Of a DNA stretch of 13,782 nt, positions 1 through 7,482 are shown in pieces. Made by a program: the position numbers and the translations under genes. Source of the stretch: Caryophanales bacterium UBA4100. GTDB taxonomy: Bacteria; Bacillota; Bacilli; Paenibacillales; UBA4045. The notes beneath the pieces are model-generated. The model saw only the letters and a program-made list of their open reading frames with translations, was not told the DNA's origin and did not search any database. Each line of letters opens with the position of its first letter. Position 1 is the stretch's first letter. The stretch lies in the NCBI GenBank assembly GCA_002383285.1, contig DFXU01000022.1, positions 8,269-22,050 of the forward strand, written 5' to 3'.

Positions 1-296
1 TGAAATCCTCGCTCTTCTAGCTTGCCAGATAGGACCTTGGCCAATCTCTGACTATTACCGGTCTGAGAGCCGAAGAGTACGGTCACCTCTTGAGAAGCTA
101 CAGGTTGACTAATTGGAGTTGCAGCAGGAACAGCTTGCAGGTTAGTATCATTAGACATGATAGCTCCTGAGCTCTGACGAGCTGCAAGGTAACCCCCTAG
201 CCATATCTGTTGAGTCTCCGACAGAGTGGGTAGGAGGCGATTGAGAAGATCAACCTGCTCCTGGTTAAAAGGACTGTTTATAACTTGAAGTTGCAA
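1..296 (-). CDS. cysJ: Sulfite reductase (NADPH) flavoprotein alpha subunit, N-terminal part
   Basis: This is the first 98 codons of a gene that continues past the left edge. The product carries electrons from NADPH through FAD and FMN to the CysI hemoprotein, which reduces sulfite to sulfide in assimilatory sulfur metabolism in the cytoplasm. The N-terminus (LQLQVINSPFNQEQ, then LLNRLLPTLSETQQIWLGGY) matches the conserved opening of Bacillus-type CysJ. A variable Ala/Pro/Gln-rich linker follows, and then the flavodoxin domain with its FMN phosphate loop GSQTGN at residues 76-81. I chose the TTG start at 296 because GAGGTGA lies 6 bases upstream (309-303) and the protein then begins exactly where the family does; the first ATG falls inside the linker. 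The FAD and NADPH domains lie outside the window. A cysI gene would be expected next to it but cannot be seen. The family call is confident. Confidence 0.93.
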   Translation of the reverse strand, partial: MQLQVINSPFNQEQVDLLNRLLPTLSETQQIWLGGYLAARQSSGAIMSNDTNLQAVPAATPISQPVASQEVTVLFGSQTGNSQRLAKVLSGKLEERGF

Positions 297-366
297 CGAT
301 ACTCACCTCACTATAGAAATATGATAATTATAATTCATAGTATCCGCATATGGATTAACAAGATAA

Positions 367-380
367 GTCGAACTTTCGAC
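367..380. repeat. Perfect 14-bp inverted repeat in cysJ leader
   Basis: GTCGAACTTTCGAC has two 6-bp arms around CT. It lies between the candidate cysJ promoter and its start codon. A further TTCGAC occurs at 428-433. A short perfect palindrome here could be an operator for a sulfur regulator, but I cannot match it to a known site such as those of CymR or CysL. The function is inferred from position only. Confidence 0.35.
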
Positions 381-413
381 AATTTTATGAATTTTGCACA
401 TCAATCCCGAACA

Positions 414-425
414 ATTATAACATAT
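414..425 (-). promoter_or_regulatory. Candidate extended -10 promoter for cysJ
   Basis: On the minus strand TATAAT (419-414) is preceded by TG with one base between, the extended -10 pattern, and there is no convincing -35 box. It would give a leader of roughly 110 nt before the TTG start. A second TATAAT (332-327) lies closer to the gene but lacks both a -35 box and the TG element. Either could be the real promoter. Confidence 0.35.
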
Positions 426-439
426 GTTCGACGAAACGG

Positions 440-468
440 TTGACATCAAAATATGCATAAAGCTTATC
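440..468 (+). promoter_or_regulatory. Weak candidate promoter for the yjzC-family gene
   Basis: A perfect -35 hexamer TTGACA (440-445) is followed 17-18 bases later only by CTTATC/TTATCG, a poor -10. It is the best sigma-A-like signal upstream of the small gene. An alternative sigma factor is also possible and cannot be told from this sequence. Confidence 0.2.
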
Positions 469-547
469 GCTGAAGGAATTGGTCACCATTCGGATATTCT
501 AAACAAGGATAGATCAAAATAACTCAATAGAAGTGGAGGTGAAGAAT

Positions 548-733
548 GTGGGAGAAAGAACAGAATTCCGACCTGGAGAGAAAGCACCGAATTCGGCTAA
601 TTATATTGAAATTGGTGAGAATGATCGTATAATGGGCATAAATAATCCTCAGAAAATTACATTAGAGGCAGGCGAGGAATTCCCTAATACGTCCAACCAC
701 AATCGCAAGTGGACTAAGATGGAGAGCAATTAA
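548..733 (+). CDS. yjzC: YjzC-family small protein
   Basis: This gene encodes a 61-residue soluble protein of the YjzC-like family, which is widespread in Bacillaceae and Paenibacillaceae and has no established function. Family features are visible in order: an N-terminal F-R-P-G-E-K-A-P-N motif, then YIEIGE, a central NPQKITLEAGEEFP block, and a C-terminal SNHNRKW motif. There is no signal peptide, membrane segment or cysteine. The start is taken as GTG at 548 because GGAGGTG (535-541) sits 6 bases upstream. An in-frame GTG at 533 would include the ribosome binding site in the coding region and add five residues absent from the family. It stands alone between cysJ (divergent) and a decayed gene, so the neighbourhood gives no hint of its role. 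The family call is fairly confident; the function is unknown. Confidence 0.85.
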   Translation: MGERTEFRPGEKAPNSANYIEIGENDRIMGINNPQKITLEAGEEFPNTSNHNRKWTKMESN

Positions 734-811
734 TGAAGTGCATTGGAATGCTTACAATAATAAATAGGGCCACCCCTCAGAGGGTAGTCCTGGTATTCCC
801 GCATCCGTCAG

Positions 812-1285
812 ATGGGGTACAGTTAAAACCGCTGTACTCCGGCTACGAGAATAGCACCCTTCCTTCAAGCACGCGTGCGGTAACGACATCTGGTCTTTCA
901 ATATTGGATATCGTAGGGAATAGAGAGAAGGCTGCATCCTCGATATATTGCTCAATGTAACCACTGTCTAATACTGCATCGATATGTATGCGTTCAAGTC
1001 TATTGTTGACTCAAGCACAATTTCCGGTACGGCAATCCCCTCCAAATAAACAATTGCTACTTCCGTTTGCGTCATCTCTCCCAAAACCATCTTCTTGACT
1101 TGAAGCTTAGGGTTATGAATGATGCGACGTAACATCGATGTATTTGTACGAGGTGTCTCTACGAATCTTTCCCTCGAGCCTCTAACGCTAGCTTCAGTAG
1201 CAGGCTCTTCAATACCCCGCATCTCCCAAGCGCTCGCATTTAGAACATACTATTCTATTCCTGCTAGAACACCGTTTATTAGATT
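812..1285 (-). pseudogene. Decayed fragment of a GerA-family spore germination protein A subunit
   Basis: On the minus strand an 84-codon frame (1222-968) reads like the N-terminal region of GerAA/GerBA/GerKA proteins: RGIEEPATEASVRGSRERF, then ETPRTNTSMLRRIIHNPKL, then MTQTEVAIVYLEGIAVPEIV. Homology then jumps frame. After one missing base near 1008 it continues as RLERIHIDAVLDSGYIEQYI, then IERPDVVTARVLEGRV. Two further apparent single-base losses near 854 and 838 restore ILVAG and then STAVLTVP. Upstream, the same frame shows NGVLAGIE followed by a TAG and then YVLNASAWEMRG, the region before the conserved RG(I/V)EEP motif. The extreme N-terminus, the transmembrane part and the C-terminus are missing. 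Intact GerA A subunits are about 480-550 residues and sit in the spore inner membrane as part of nutrient receptors. The fragment cannot encode a working protein. The boundaries are approximate. Confidence 0.85.
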
Positions 1286-1400
1286 GGTGCAATATTCACA
1301 AATAAATTGCTACTGTTTTACATACTGTTCTCATACAATTTAAGAGCAAAAGTGTTATCATATAAAGATGAACTAATACTCTTATAATGAGGTGATTCGA
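1286..1400 (+). promoter_or_regulatory. katA leader region, promoter not clearly resolved
   Basis: This AT-rich stretch must hold the katA promoter. The most plausible -10 elements are the overlapping TATCAT and TATAAA around 1355-1365, with only poor -35 partners. The ribosome binding site GAGGTG (1389-1394) is clear. I looked for a PerR box (two TTATAAT-like half sites) because Bacillus katA is a PerR target, and found no good match. Confidence 0.3.
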
Positions 1401-2855
1401 TTGAGCACTAACAAGAACAAGCTTACTACCAGTACAGGTGCCCCTGTAGGGGATAACCAAAACTCGATGACAGCAGGTTCACGTGGTCCAACACTCATTC
1501 AAGATGTCCACCTGCTAGAGAAGCTAGCTCATTTCAATAGAGAGCGTGTTCCTGAGCGTGTTGTTCATGCCAAAGGAGCAGGAGCACATGGTTATTTTGA
1601 GGTTACCAATGACCTCTCGAAATATACCAAGGCTAATCTCTTCTCTGCAGTAGGCAAACGTACACCAATGTTTATACGCTTCTCCACAGTTGCTGGCGAG
1701 CTTGGCTCTGCCGACACGGTTCGTGACCCCCGTGGTTTCGCTGTTAAGTTTTACACTGAAGAAGGAAACTATGACCTGGTTGGCAACAACACACCTGTAT
1801 TCTTCATTCGTGATGCGATTAAATTCCCTGACTTTATTCATACTCAGAAGCGTCATCCGCAGACGCACTTGAAAAACCCGAATGCTGTTTGGGACTTCTG
1901 GTCCTTATCCCCTGAATCCTTGCATCAGGTAACGATTCTTATGTCTGATCGTGGTATCCCTGCCACATTCAGGCATATGCATGGCTTCGGAAGCCATACG
2001 TTTAAGTGGGTGAATGCTGAAGGTCAGGCTGTATGGGTGAAGTATCACTTTAAGACCGAGCAAGGCATTGAGAATTTGGATGTAGATCTTGCAGCTAAGC
2101 TTGCAGGTGAGAATCCCGATTACCACACTGAGGATTTATTCAACGCAATTGATAAGGGCGATTTCCCTGCTTGGAGGCTGTCTGTACAGATTATGCCAAT
2201 CGAAGATGCGAATACATACCGATTCGATCCATTCGATGTTACCAAGGTATGGTCACAGAAGGACTATCCACTTATAGAATTAGGACGTATGGTTCTGAAT
2301 AAGAATCCAGAGAACTACTTCGCCGAGGTAGAACAGGCGACATTCTCGCCTGGGTCGTTCGTGCCAGGTATCGAGGCTTCCCCAGATAAGATGCTGCAGG
2401 GTCGTTTATTCGCTTATGGCGATGCTCATCGTTACCGTGTAGGCGCGAACCATAATACGCTGCCGATCAACCGTCCAATTGCAGAGGTCAACAACAACCA
2501 GCGTGATGGTTCGATGCGAGCTGATGGAAACGCAGGGACATCACCCACCTATTACGAGCCTAACAGCTTAGGAGGAGCCGCTGAATCAGCCGCTGATAAG
2601 CCTGCTCCGTTCGAGGTGTCTGGTATGGCTGACAGTGTTAGTTATGACCATGATGATCATTACACACAACCAGGTGACTTATATCGTCTGATGAGTGAAG
2701 CTGAACGCACTCGTCTGGTAGCTAATATTGTTGGTGCAATTACACCAGTGGAGAATGTCGAAATTAAACTTCGCCAAATCGGACATTGGTTTAGAGCAGA
2801 TCCTGAATTCGGTACACGTATCGCTGAGGGGCTTGGGTTGTCAGTACCAGAGTAA
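1401..2855 (+). CDS. katA: Vegetative heme catalase KatA
   Basis: This is a clade 3 small-subunit monofunctional catalase that converts hydrogen peroxide to water and oxygen in the cytoplasm and works as a homotetramer with heme b. The 484-residue length matches Bacillus KatA (about 483). From the TTG start, the distal catalytic His is H56 in RVVHAKGAGA, the catalytic Asn is N129 in VGNNTPVFF, and the proximal heme-ligand Tyr is Y339 in RLFAYGDAHRYR. The spacing of all three equals that of known catalases, so the enzyme should be active. The C-terminus ends normally after the catalase-related immune-responsive domain. TTG at 1401 is preferred over an in-frame GTG at 1392 because GAGGTG (1389-1394) lies 6 bases before it and overlaps the GTG. 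The gene is monocistronic: a long hairpin follows, and the next gene is convergent. The nearby pseudogene and yjzC have no evident functional link. Confidence 0.97.
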   Translation: MSTNKNKLTTSTGAPVGDNQNSMTAGSRGPTLIQDVHLLEKLAHFNRERVPERVVHAKGAGAHGYFEVTNDLSKYTKANLFSAVGKRTPMFIRFSTVAGELGSADTVRDPRGFAVKFYTEEGNYDLVGNNTPVFFIRDAIKFPDFIHTQKRHPQTHLKNPNAVWDFWSLSPESLHQVTILMSDRGIPATFRHMHGFGSHTFKWVNAEGQAVWVKYHFKTEQGIENLDVDLAAKLAGENPDYHTEDLFNAIDKGDFPAWRLSVQIMPIEDANTYRFDPFDVTKVWSQKDYPLIELGRMVLNKNPENYFAEVEQATFSPGSFVPGIEASPDKMLQGRLFAYGDAHRYRVGANHNTLPINRPIAEVNNNQRDGSMRADGNAGTSPTYYEPNSLGGAAESAADKPAPFEVSGMADSVSYDHDDHYTQPGDLYRLMSEAERTRLVANIVGAITPVENVEIKLRQIGHWFRADPEFGTRIAEGLGLSVPE

Positions 2856-2884
2856 GACACGCAATTATGCTGGGCGATACACAT

Positions 2885-2922
2885 AGCAGAAGAGGCATCC
2901 TTCGTCGGATGCCTCTTCTGCT
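2885..2922. terminator. Long perfect hairpin, probable bidirectional terminator
   Basis: Sixteen-base arms (2885-2900 and 2907-2922) match perfectly around the 6-base loop TTCGTC. It lies 30 bases after the katA stop and 39 bases after the stop of the convergent GH5 gene, so it can serve both transcripts. Neither side has a proper U-run, so it may act by stalling, with Rho, or as a 3'-end stabiliser as well as an intrinsic terminator. Confidence 0.8.
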
Positions 2923-2960
2923 GTACATCTGCTTATCTTAATGATGCCTGACTTTGCTAT

Positions 2961-4307
2961 TTACGATAATGGACTTGCCGTGTATCTCCGAATTGAGTTG
3001 GCTAGCTGACTCCAATGCTTACATCTGTCAAAGTGAAACGATTCAGGAAGCCTGAGTGCATCCTTCCATGGCAGGTCATATAGAAATGGCTTTAAGTTCT
3101 GCTCCACACAGATCACCTGCATCATCGTTCTCATCCGGAATTGCAGAGGATAGCGCAGCTCCTCATCGATGGGTCGGAAATACGTATTGGCCATGTAATC
3201 GACGAGCTCCTCTCCCTTCGCTTGCTCTTGCTGCTGATTCCAGACCTTCCTTATGGAGTCGGTCAGTTGACGCCAAGGTGTGTCCTCCTGCGGATAGACA
3301 ATCCCCATACAAGCAGCATCCTTGTACGTCCATAATGCCCACCCTACATCGTTCGCTTCACAGAGATCCAACATATCCTCGATAATATTAACCTGGAGCT
3401 CTATGCCGTCTGACTCCAGAATCAGTCCTAATTCTCCACACCATACCGGCCTCTTATACTTGTCTCGAATACTGACTAGCTTATTAAAAGCAGCAGCAAA
3501 AATCTGCTTCCGCTCAGCGGGATCCATCTCAGGAGTAAGTACAGCAGGCTCATCTACGAAAGGATAGAAGTGGAACGTATAAGCTACCTGTGGATCATCA
3601 ACTGGATCAAGCATAGAGAAGTCAGTTGTGAAATGATTACCCTCAATGAAGATAATATGTTGATTATCTACCTTACGGATTGCCGCGATAACCTTATGGT
3701 AAAACTCATTGAATACTTCCGCATCTGTAACCATCGACGGCTCATTGACGATATCGTAGGCCGCTATCCAAGGATTATCCCGGTAGTGCTCAGCGATGTA
3801 TCCCCACAATCCAATCACACTTTCTCGTAGAGCACCATATTTCCAGAACAGAGGCAGTCCACTGGCTGTATCACAATGCCAGTCTGGATTCTGTCCTCCT
3901 GGTACAGAGTGCAAATCTAAGATCGCATAGATGCCATGCTTCTCGCACAGTGAAACGATGTGATCCAGATACTTAAAGCCATCCTCCTTGTAACAAGTCG
4001 GATATCTGTCATCAATGAAATACTTATAGTTGAACGGAATTCGCAGCGAATTAACCCCTAAGCCTTTTAAGAATAGAAAGTCCTCCTCACTCACGAACTC
4101 CATCAGAAATCGATCGAAGAATTGCTCGCTCCGCTCCTGACCGTATACCGCTGAGAATGCTTCCTTAATCATGGTGTCGGTGCCCGGAAGACCGATCATA
4201 AAGTGCTCCAGGTTCATCCACGATCCCAGTCCGAAGCCTCTGAATACAATGCTCTCTCCATCAACTGTGAATTTCTCTCCCGTTACCTGAACAAATTTCT
4301 GTGTCAT
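2961..4307 (-). CDS. Glycoside hydrolase family 5, cytoplasmic
   Basis: This is a 448-residue GH5 (clan A) retaining beta-glycosidase with a (beta/alpha)8 barrel. Visible landmarks are the N-terminal FRGFGLGSWMNLEHFM strand, LRIPFNY near residue 88, LDLHSVPGGQN around 130-140, the acid/base Glu189 in YDIVNEP, H246 and Y248 in FHFYPF, the nucleophile Glu292 in WCGELG, and the aromatic W326 in ALWTYKD. Both catalytic acids are present, so it should be active. There is no signal peptide or carbohydrate-binding module, so it acts inside the cell on imported oligosaccharides or glycosides. About 90 residues after the barrel (from about 360) form an extra C-terminal region I do not recognise. It is the last gene of the operon, 27 bp after the second permease, with AGGGGAG before its ATG. 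The substrate cannot be read from sequence; beta-gluco- or beta-mannosides are typical of GH5. Confidence 0.88.
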   Translation of the reverse strand: MTQKFVQVTGEKFTVDGESIVFRGFGLGSWMNLEHFMIGLPGTDTMIKEAFSAVYGQERSEQFFDRFLMEFVSEEDFLFLKGLGVNSLRIPFNYKYFIDDRYPTCYKEDGFKYLDHIVSLCEKHGIYAILDLHSVPGGQNPDWHCDTASGLPLFWKYGALRESVIGLWGYIAEHYRDNPWIAAYDIVNEPSMVTDAEVFNEFYHKVIAAIRKVDNQHIIFIEGNHFTTDFSMLDPVDDPQVAYTFHFYPFVDEPAVLTPEMDPAERKQIFAAAFNKLVSIRDKYKRPVWCGELGLILESDGIELQVNIIEDMLDLCEANDVGWALWTYKDAACMGIVYPQEDTPWRQLTDSIRKVWNQQQEQAKGEELVDYMANTYFRPIDEELRYPLQFRMRTMMQVICVEQNLKPFLYDLPWKDALRLPESFHFDRCKHWSQLANSIRRYTASPLS

Positions 4308-4334
4308 ATTCTTCTCCCCTCGTTAAGTAACCAT

Positions 4335-5180
4335 TTAGTTTTTCATACCTGTCGTGGCAATTCCTCTAGTAAAAAAGCTCTCACCAACTAAGAAAACAAT
4401 GAGCATCGGTATCGTCGCACATACCGTACCTGCCATCATCAACCCATAATCCATCGTATGCTCCGTTTGAAATATCTTAAGCCCCAGCTGCAGCGTCTTC
4501 AGAGCGTCATCATTAATATAAATGAGCGGTGCTAGGTAATCATTCCACATAAAGGTGAAGGTGAATATCGCCAACGTGGACATACCCGCCCTAGACAGCG
4601 GCATGATGATTCTCCAATAGATCCCCCACTCGCTGCAGCCATCGATCCGCGCTGCTTCGTTCATCTCAATCGGAAGGGTCATAAAAAACTGACGTAACAG
4701 AAAAATACCGAATCCGCTAAACAGTTGGATTAGAATATATCCCGTGTGTGTATTATAAAGTCCTAGATTGCTCACGATTGAAAACTGCGGCACCATAATC
4801 GAGTGCCAAGGCACCATTAAGTTGGTCATAAATAAGATGAAGATGAAGTTCTTATACGGAATCTTAAGCCTCGCAAAAGCATAAGCCGCCATCGAGGATA
4901 TCAGCACCTGCACAACCGTGATCGTAACGGTTAATTTAATACTATTATAGAAGTATCGACCAAATGGAATTGTAGACCAAACCTCAATGTAATTGTTCAC
5001 ATACAACGATTGCGGAATCCAGTTCATTGGGTTTCTGAAAATTTCGATATCTGTCCTAAGTGAGGCGGAAATCATCCATAGAAAGGGGAATAGCATGATA
5101 ACAGAAAATATGGCCAATATAAGAAACAACATTGAATATAGTAATCGTTCTCTATGAAGACGACGAATAGTAGATTGCAT
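4335..5180 (-). CDS. CUT1-type sugar ABC transporter permease, MalG-like
   Basis: This is the second membrane subunit of a carbohydrate importer, 281 residues, with about six transmembrane helices beginning near residue 12 (LLYSMLFLILAIFSVIMLFP). The EAA loop that docks the ATPase is clear: MNEAARIDGCSEWGIYWRI followed by MPL. The C-terminus ends in the usual short tail after a last hydrophobic helix. I chose ATG at 5180: AAGGAGGAGGG lies just upstream, and it begins 20 bases after the stop of the preceding permease. An in-frame ATG at 5216 would overlap that gene by 16 bases and has only a run of A before it. A GTG at 5186 is also possible. It forms a heterodimer with the product of 5201-6088 in the cytoplasmic membrane. 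The family is certain; the sugar is unknown. Confidence 0.93.
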   Translation of the reverse strand: MQSTIRRLHRERLLYSMLFLILAIFSVIMLFPFLWMISASLRTDIEIFRNPMNWIPQSLYVNNYIEVWSTIPFGRYFYNSIKLTVTITVVQVLISSMAAYAFARLKIPYKNFIFILFMTNLMVPWHSIMVPQFSIVSNLGLYNTHTGYILIQLFSGFGIFLLRQFFMTLPIEMNEAARIDGCSEWGIYWRIIMPLSRAGMSTLAIFTFTFMWNDYLAPLIYINDDALKTLQLGLKIFQTEHTMDYGLMMAGTVCATIPMLIVFLVGESFFTRGIATTGMKN

Positions 5181-5200
5181 ACTCACTCCCTCCTCCTTAG

Positions 5201-6088
5201 CTAATAGGTCACCCATTTTTTTTCAAGCCTGAACTGGATAATAGACACGATCATAATAATGATGAACAGGATCGCAGACATGGCAGCAGCATATCCCATC
5301 TTATAGTTAACGAATGCTTCCTGATAAATTCTGAATACCAACACATTGGTAGAACGTCCAGGTCCACCGTTGGTCATGATCGATACAAGATCGAATACTT
5401 GAAAGGAATTGATAATGGTTAGAATAAGCACCATGAATAAGGTAGGTGACAGCCCTGGAAGGGTAACATACAGGAACCTCTTCCACGCGCTTGCGCCATC
5501 AAGCTTGGCTGATTCGTACAAGTATTCGGGTATACCCTGCATACCTGCTAATAGAATGATCATATAGTAACCAAAGCTCTTCCATACGGAAACTAGAATA
5601 ATCGCTAAGAGTGCCCATGCTGACGACATTAACCATTCCGGTGGATTGGCTATCCCAAACCCTTGTAGCATGATATTAATGGGTCCGCGTATTGGATTCA
5701 GCAACAATCCCCACACAATTGCTATCGACACCATGGAAGTAATCTGCGGGAAGTAGAATACCATGCGGAAATACTTGCGCAGATGAATAACATGGTTCAA
5801 TGCGAGTGCCGACAATAGTGCCATTAGCATGGTCAGAGGCACGAATAGTATCGTATAAATGGCATTGTTCTTTAGAGAAATCTTGAAGTAATCATCTCTT
5901 AATAGTTTCGAATAATTATCCAGCCCAACAAAATTAGCTTTGATATTAAAGCCCCCGTAATCTGTAAAGCTCATCATCGTGCCATAGATAAGGGGCAGCA
6001 GAATAAACACAGCGAATAACACTAGAGCTGGAAGGATGAATAATGTGCCTGTCAAATAGGGTTTATATTTTAATCTCCACATATTCAC
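5201..6088 (-). CDS. CUT1-type sugar ABC transporter permease, MalF/UgpA-like
   Basis: This is the first membrane subunit of the importer, 295 residues, with six predicted helices: the first at about 12-36 (ending FILLPLIYGTMMSFTDYGGF, typical of the family), then around 73-98, 106-130, 155-180, 207-232 and 262-288. The EAA loop reads YLYESAKLDGASAWKRFLYV and is followed by TLPGL. The NGGPGRSTNVLVFRIYQEAF stretch is also characteristic. The GTG start at 6088 has GAGGGGAG 7 bases upstream; ATG two codons later is the alternative. It lies 71 bp after the binding-protein gene, with a hairpin in the gap, and its stop is 20 bp before the chosen start of the next permease, indicating tight co-expression. 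No ATP-binding subunit is encoded nearby, so a shared MsmX-type ATPase elsewhere probably powers the transporter. Confidence 0.94.
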   Translation of the reverse strand: MNMWRLKYKPYLTGTLFILPALVLFAVFILLPLIYGTMMSFTDYGGFNIKANFVGLDNYSKLLRDDYFKISLKNNAIYTILFVPLTMLMALLSALALNHVIHLRKYFRMVFYFPQITSMVSIAIVWGLLLNPIRGPINIMLQGFGIANPPEWLMSSAWALLAIILVSVWKSFGYYMIILLAGMQGIPEYLYESAKLDGASAWKRFLYVTLPGLSPTLFMVLILTIINSFQVFDLVSIMTNGGPGRSTNVLVFRIYQEAFVNYKMGYAAAMSAILFIIIMIVSIIQFRLEKKWVTY

Positions 6089-6116
6089 AATAGCACTCCC
6101 CTCATAAAGAAATACA

Positions 6117-6142
6117 GCAGCCGCATTGGTCCAAGCGGCTGC
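6117..6142 (-). terminator. Intra-operon hairpin after the binding-protein gene
   Basis: Perfect 8-bp GC-rich arms GCAGCCGC and GCGGCTGC enclose a 10-base loop with partial TTG/CAA pairing. On the transcribed (minus) strand it is followed by TGTATTTCTTT, a broken U-rich tail. It sits 18 bases after the binding-protein stop and before the permease ribosome binding site. By analogy with other binding-protein-dependent operons, it probably gives partial termination or 3' protection, so that more binding protein than permease is made. Confidence 0.7.
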
Positions 6143-6159
6143 CGATATTTGATATCGTG

Positions 6160-7455
6160 CTATTGATCAAGAACCGTCTTTCGCTGCTTTTCAAATTCTG
6201 TAATCGTCTGATGTATATCCTGCTCTTGGAATAAATACAAATCCCGCTGCTCACTGAAAACTCTATTCACTTCATCAATTTGTTGGATCGGTTGGTTCTC
6301 TACGACTGTCTTCGCTTCGAAGAAGTAGCTGCTTCCCTGGATTCCTGTAGCATTAAGAAAGGATGATTTGGTCTTCTCACTTGAATAAGCAGGAAGCACG
6401 CTGGATTCTGCGATTATGGATTCACCCTCATCACCTGTAAGAAATTGAACAAATTTAAAGGCTGCATCGATCTTACTGCTAGCTGGGTTAATGCCAATAA
6501 AGGTACTGACTCCTCCAACAGTTATTGGTTCACTAACTCCACTTGGTAATGGCAATGGAGCCATGTCAAATTCCATATCGGTGCTACCAGCTGCGATATC
6601 AGATTTCAGCATATTAATCGTCCATTCCCCATTGATTAGCATGGCAACATTGCCGACCTCGAACTGTTTAATCCAATCAATGCTTTCTGCTTTCATTTGT
6701 TTATAGCTCATGTGAGATTGATCCTGATAATAAATTTGATCCAAGTACTCAAGCCAGCTTCCTACATTATTCAGGCTATCATCTAATATTGTGCTGCCGC
6801 TCTGTAATGCACCTAGAGGTGCAGTTATCCAATCCGCATAGTATCCGCCCCACTGCTTGTCTGCTCCTTCGCCTTTCGTTAATTGCTTGGCAAGCTGTGC
6901 ATATTCCTCCCAGGTCATCTGCGAGGTCGGATAATCGACACCTTCGTTGTCAAAGATTTTTTTATTGTAGAATAGTGCCCATTGTGAAGTACGGTACGGT
7001 AATGCATAATACTTGCCCTCAGTCAGTACATTAATAATGTCCTGATAGCTCGGACCATATGCTCCGATTTCTAAGCCTGCATCCTTGATCCGATCCGACA
7101 TATCCAGCAACTGATTTTTGGAAGTATACAGTCCAAGACTCGCCGTTCCGTTAATACTGAATATATCCATCTCCGAACCACCAGATAGGTTATTCATAAT
7201 CTTCGTGCTGTATTCATTAGCGTTATTGCTGATTGTATTTAGCTTGACCTCAATATCATTATTCTGAGTATTGAAGGTGTCGACCACCTTCCTCATGTAT
7301 TCCTCTTCGTCAGTCCAAGTGTAATACTGTAATACAACCTTCTGATCCCCTAGATTAGTATGATTCACATTTGCATTGTTGGAGCCACAACCAGTCATAA
7401 TAAAAACTAGAACGGCTGCTATCATCATACTGACTAGTTTACTTGTAACTTTCAT
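6160..7455 (-). CDS. Sugar ABC transporter substrate-binding lipoprotein
   Basis: This is a 431-residue extracellular solute-binding protein (family 1, CUT1 type) anchored to the outer face of the membrane. It starts with a lipoprotein signal peptide: KVTSK charged region, hydrophobic core, then MTGC with the lipidated Cys at residue 23. The mature part has the family landmarks: VLQYYTWTDEEEYMRKVVDTF at the N-domain start, YYALPYRTSQWALFYNKKIF, MTWEEYAQLAKQL, the NGEWTI region, and the GGVSTFIGINPASS and AAFKFVQFLTGDEG hinge and C-domain signatures. Its start has a strong AAGGAGGG 6 bases before the ATG. It is the first gene of the four-gene operon and faces the sensor kinase gene across a 217-bp divergent region. 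It delivers an oligosaccharide to the permeases. The ligand cannot be deduced; the GH5 gene in the operon suggests a beta-linked glycan fragment. Confidence 0.94.
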   Translation of the reverse strand: MKVTSKLVSMMIAAVLVFIMTGCGSNNANVNHTNLGDQKVVLQYYTWTDEEEYMRKVVDTFNTQNNDIEVKLNTISNNANEYSTKIMNNLSGGSEMDIFSINGTASLGLYTSKNQLLDMSDRIKDAGLEIGAYGPSYQDIINVLTEGKYYALPYRTSQWALFYNKKIFDNEGVDYPTSQMTWEEYAQLAKQLTKGEGADKQWGGYYADWITAPLGALQSGSTILDDSLNNVGSWLEYLDQIYYQDQSHMSYKQMKAESIDWIKQFEVGNVAMLINGEWTINMLKSDIAAGSTDMEFDMAPLPLPSGVSEPITVGGVSTFIGINPASSKIDAAFKFVQFLTGDEGESIIAESSVLPAYSSEKTKSSFLNATGIQGSSYFFEAKTVVENQPIQQIDEVNRVFSEQRDLYLFQEQDIHQTITEFEKQRKTVLDQ

Positions 7456-7482
7456 TGTTAACCCTCCTTGTTATGTTATATC

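Noticed and set aside
733..960. Open frame of 75 codons on the plus strand after the yjzC-family gene
   Set aside because: It has no ribosome binding site, and it runs antisense to the germination pseudogene, whose minus-strand frames show clear family homology.
1119..1343. Open frame of 74 codons on the plus strand before katA
   Set aside because: The composition is unlike a protein gene, there is no ribosome binding site, and it is antisense to the GerA-like remnant.
1290..1400. PerR box upstream of katA
   Set aside because: It was expected from Bacillus katA, but no stretch comes near the TTATAATNATTATAA consensus. TTATAAT at 1382-1388 lacks a matching second half.
3056..3385. Open frame of 109 codons on the plus strand inside the GH5 gene
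   Set aside because: It is antisense to a coding region with intact catalytic motifs, lacks a ribosome binding site, and has low-complexity Ser/Pro/His composition.
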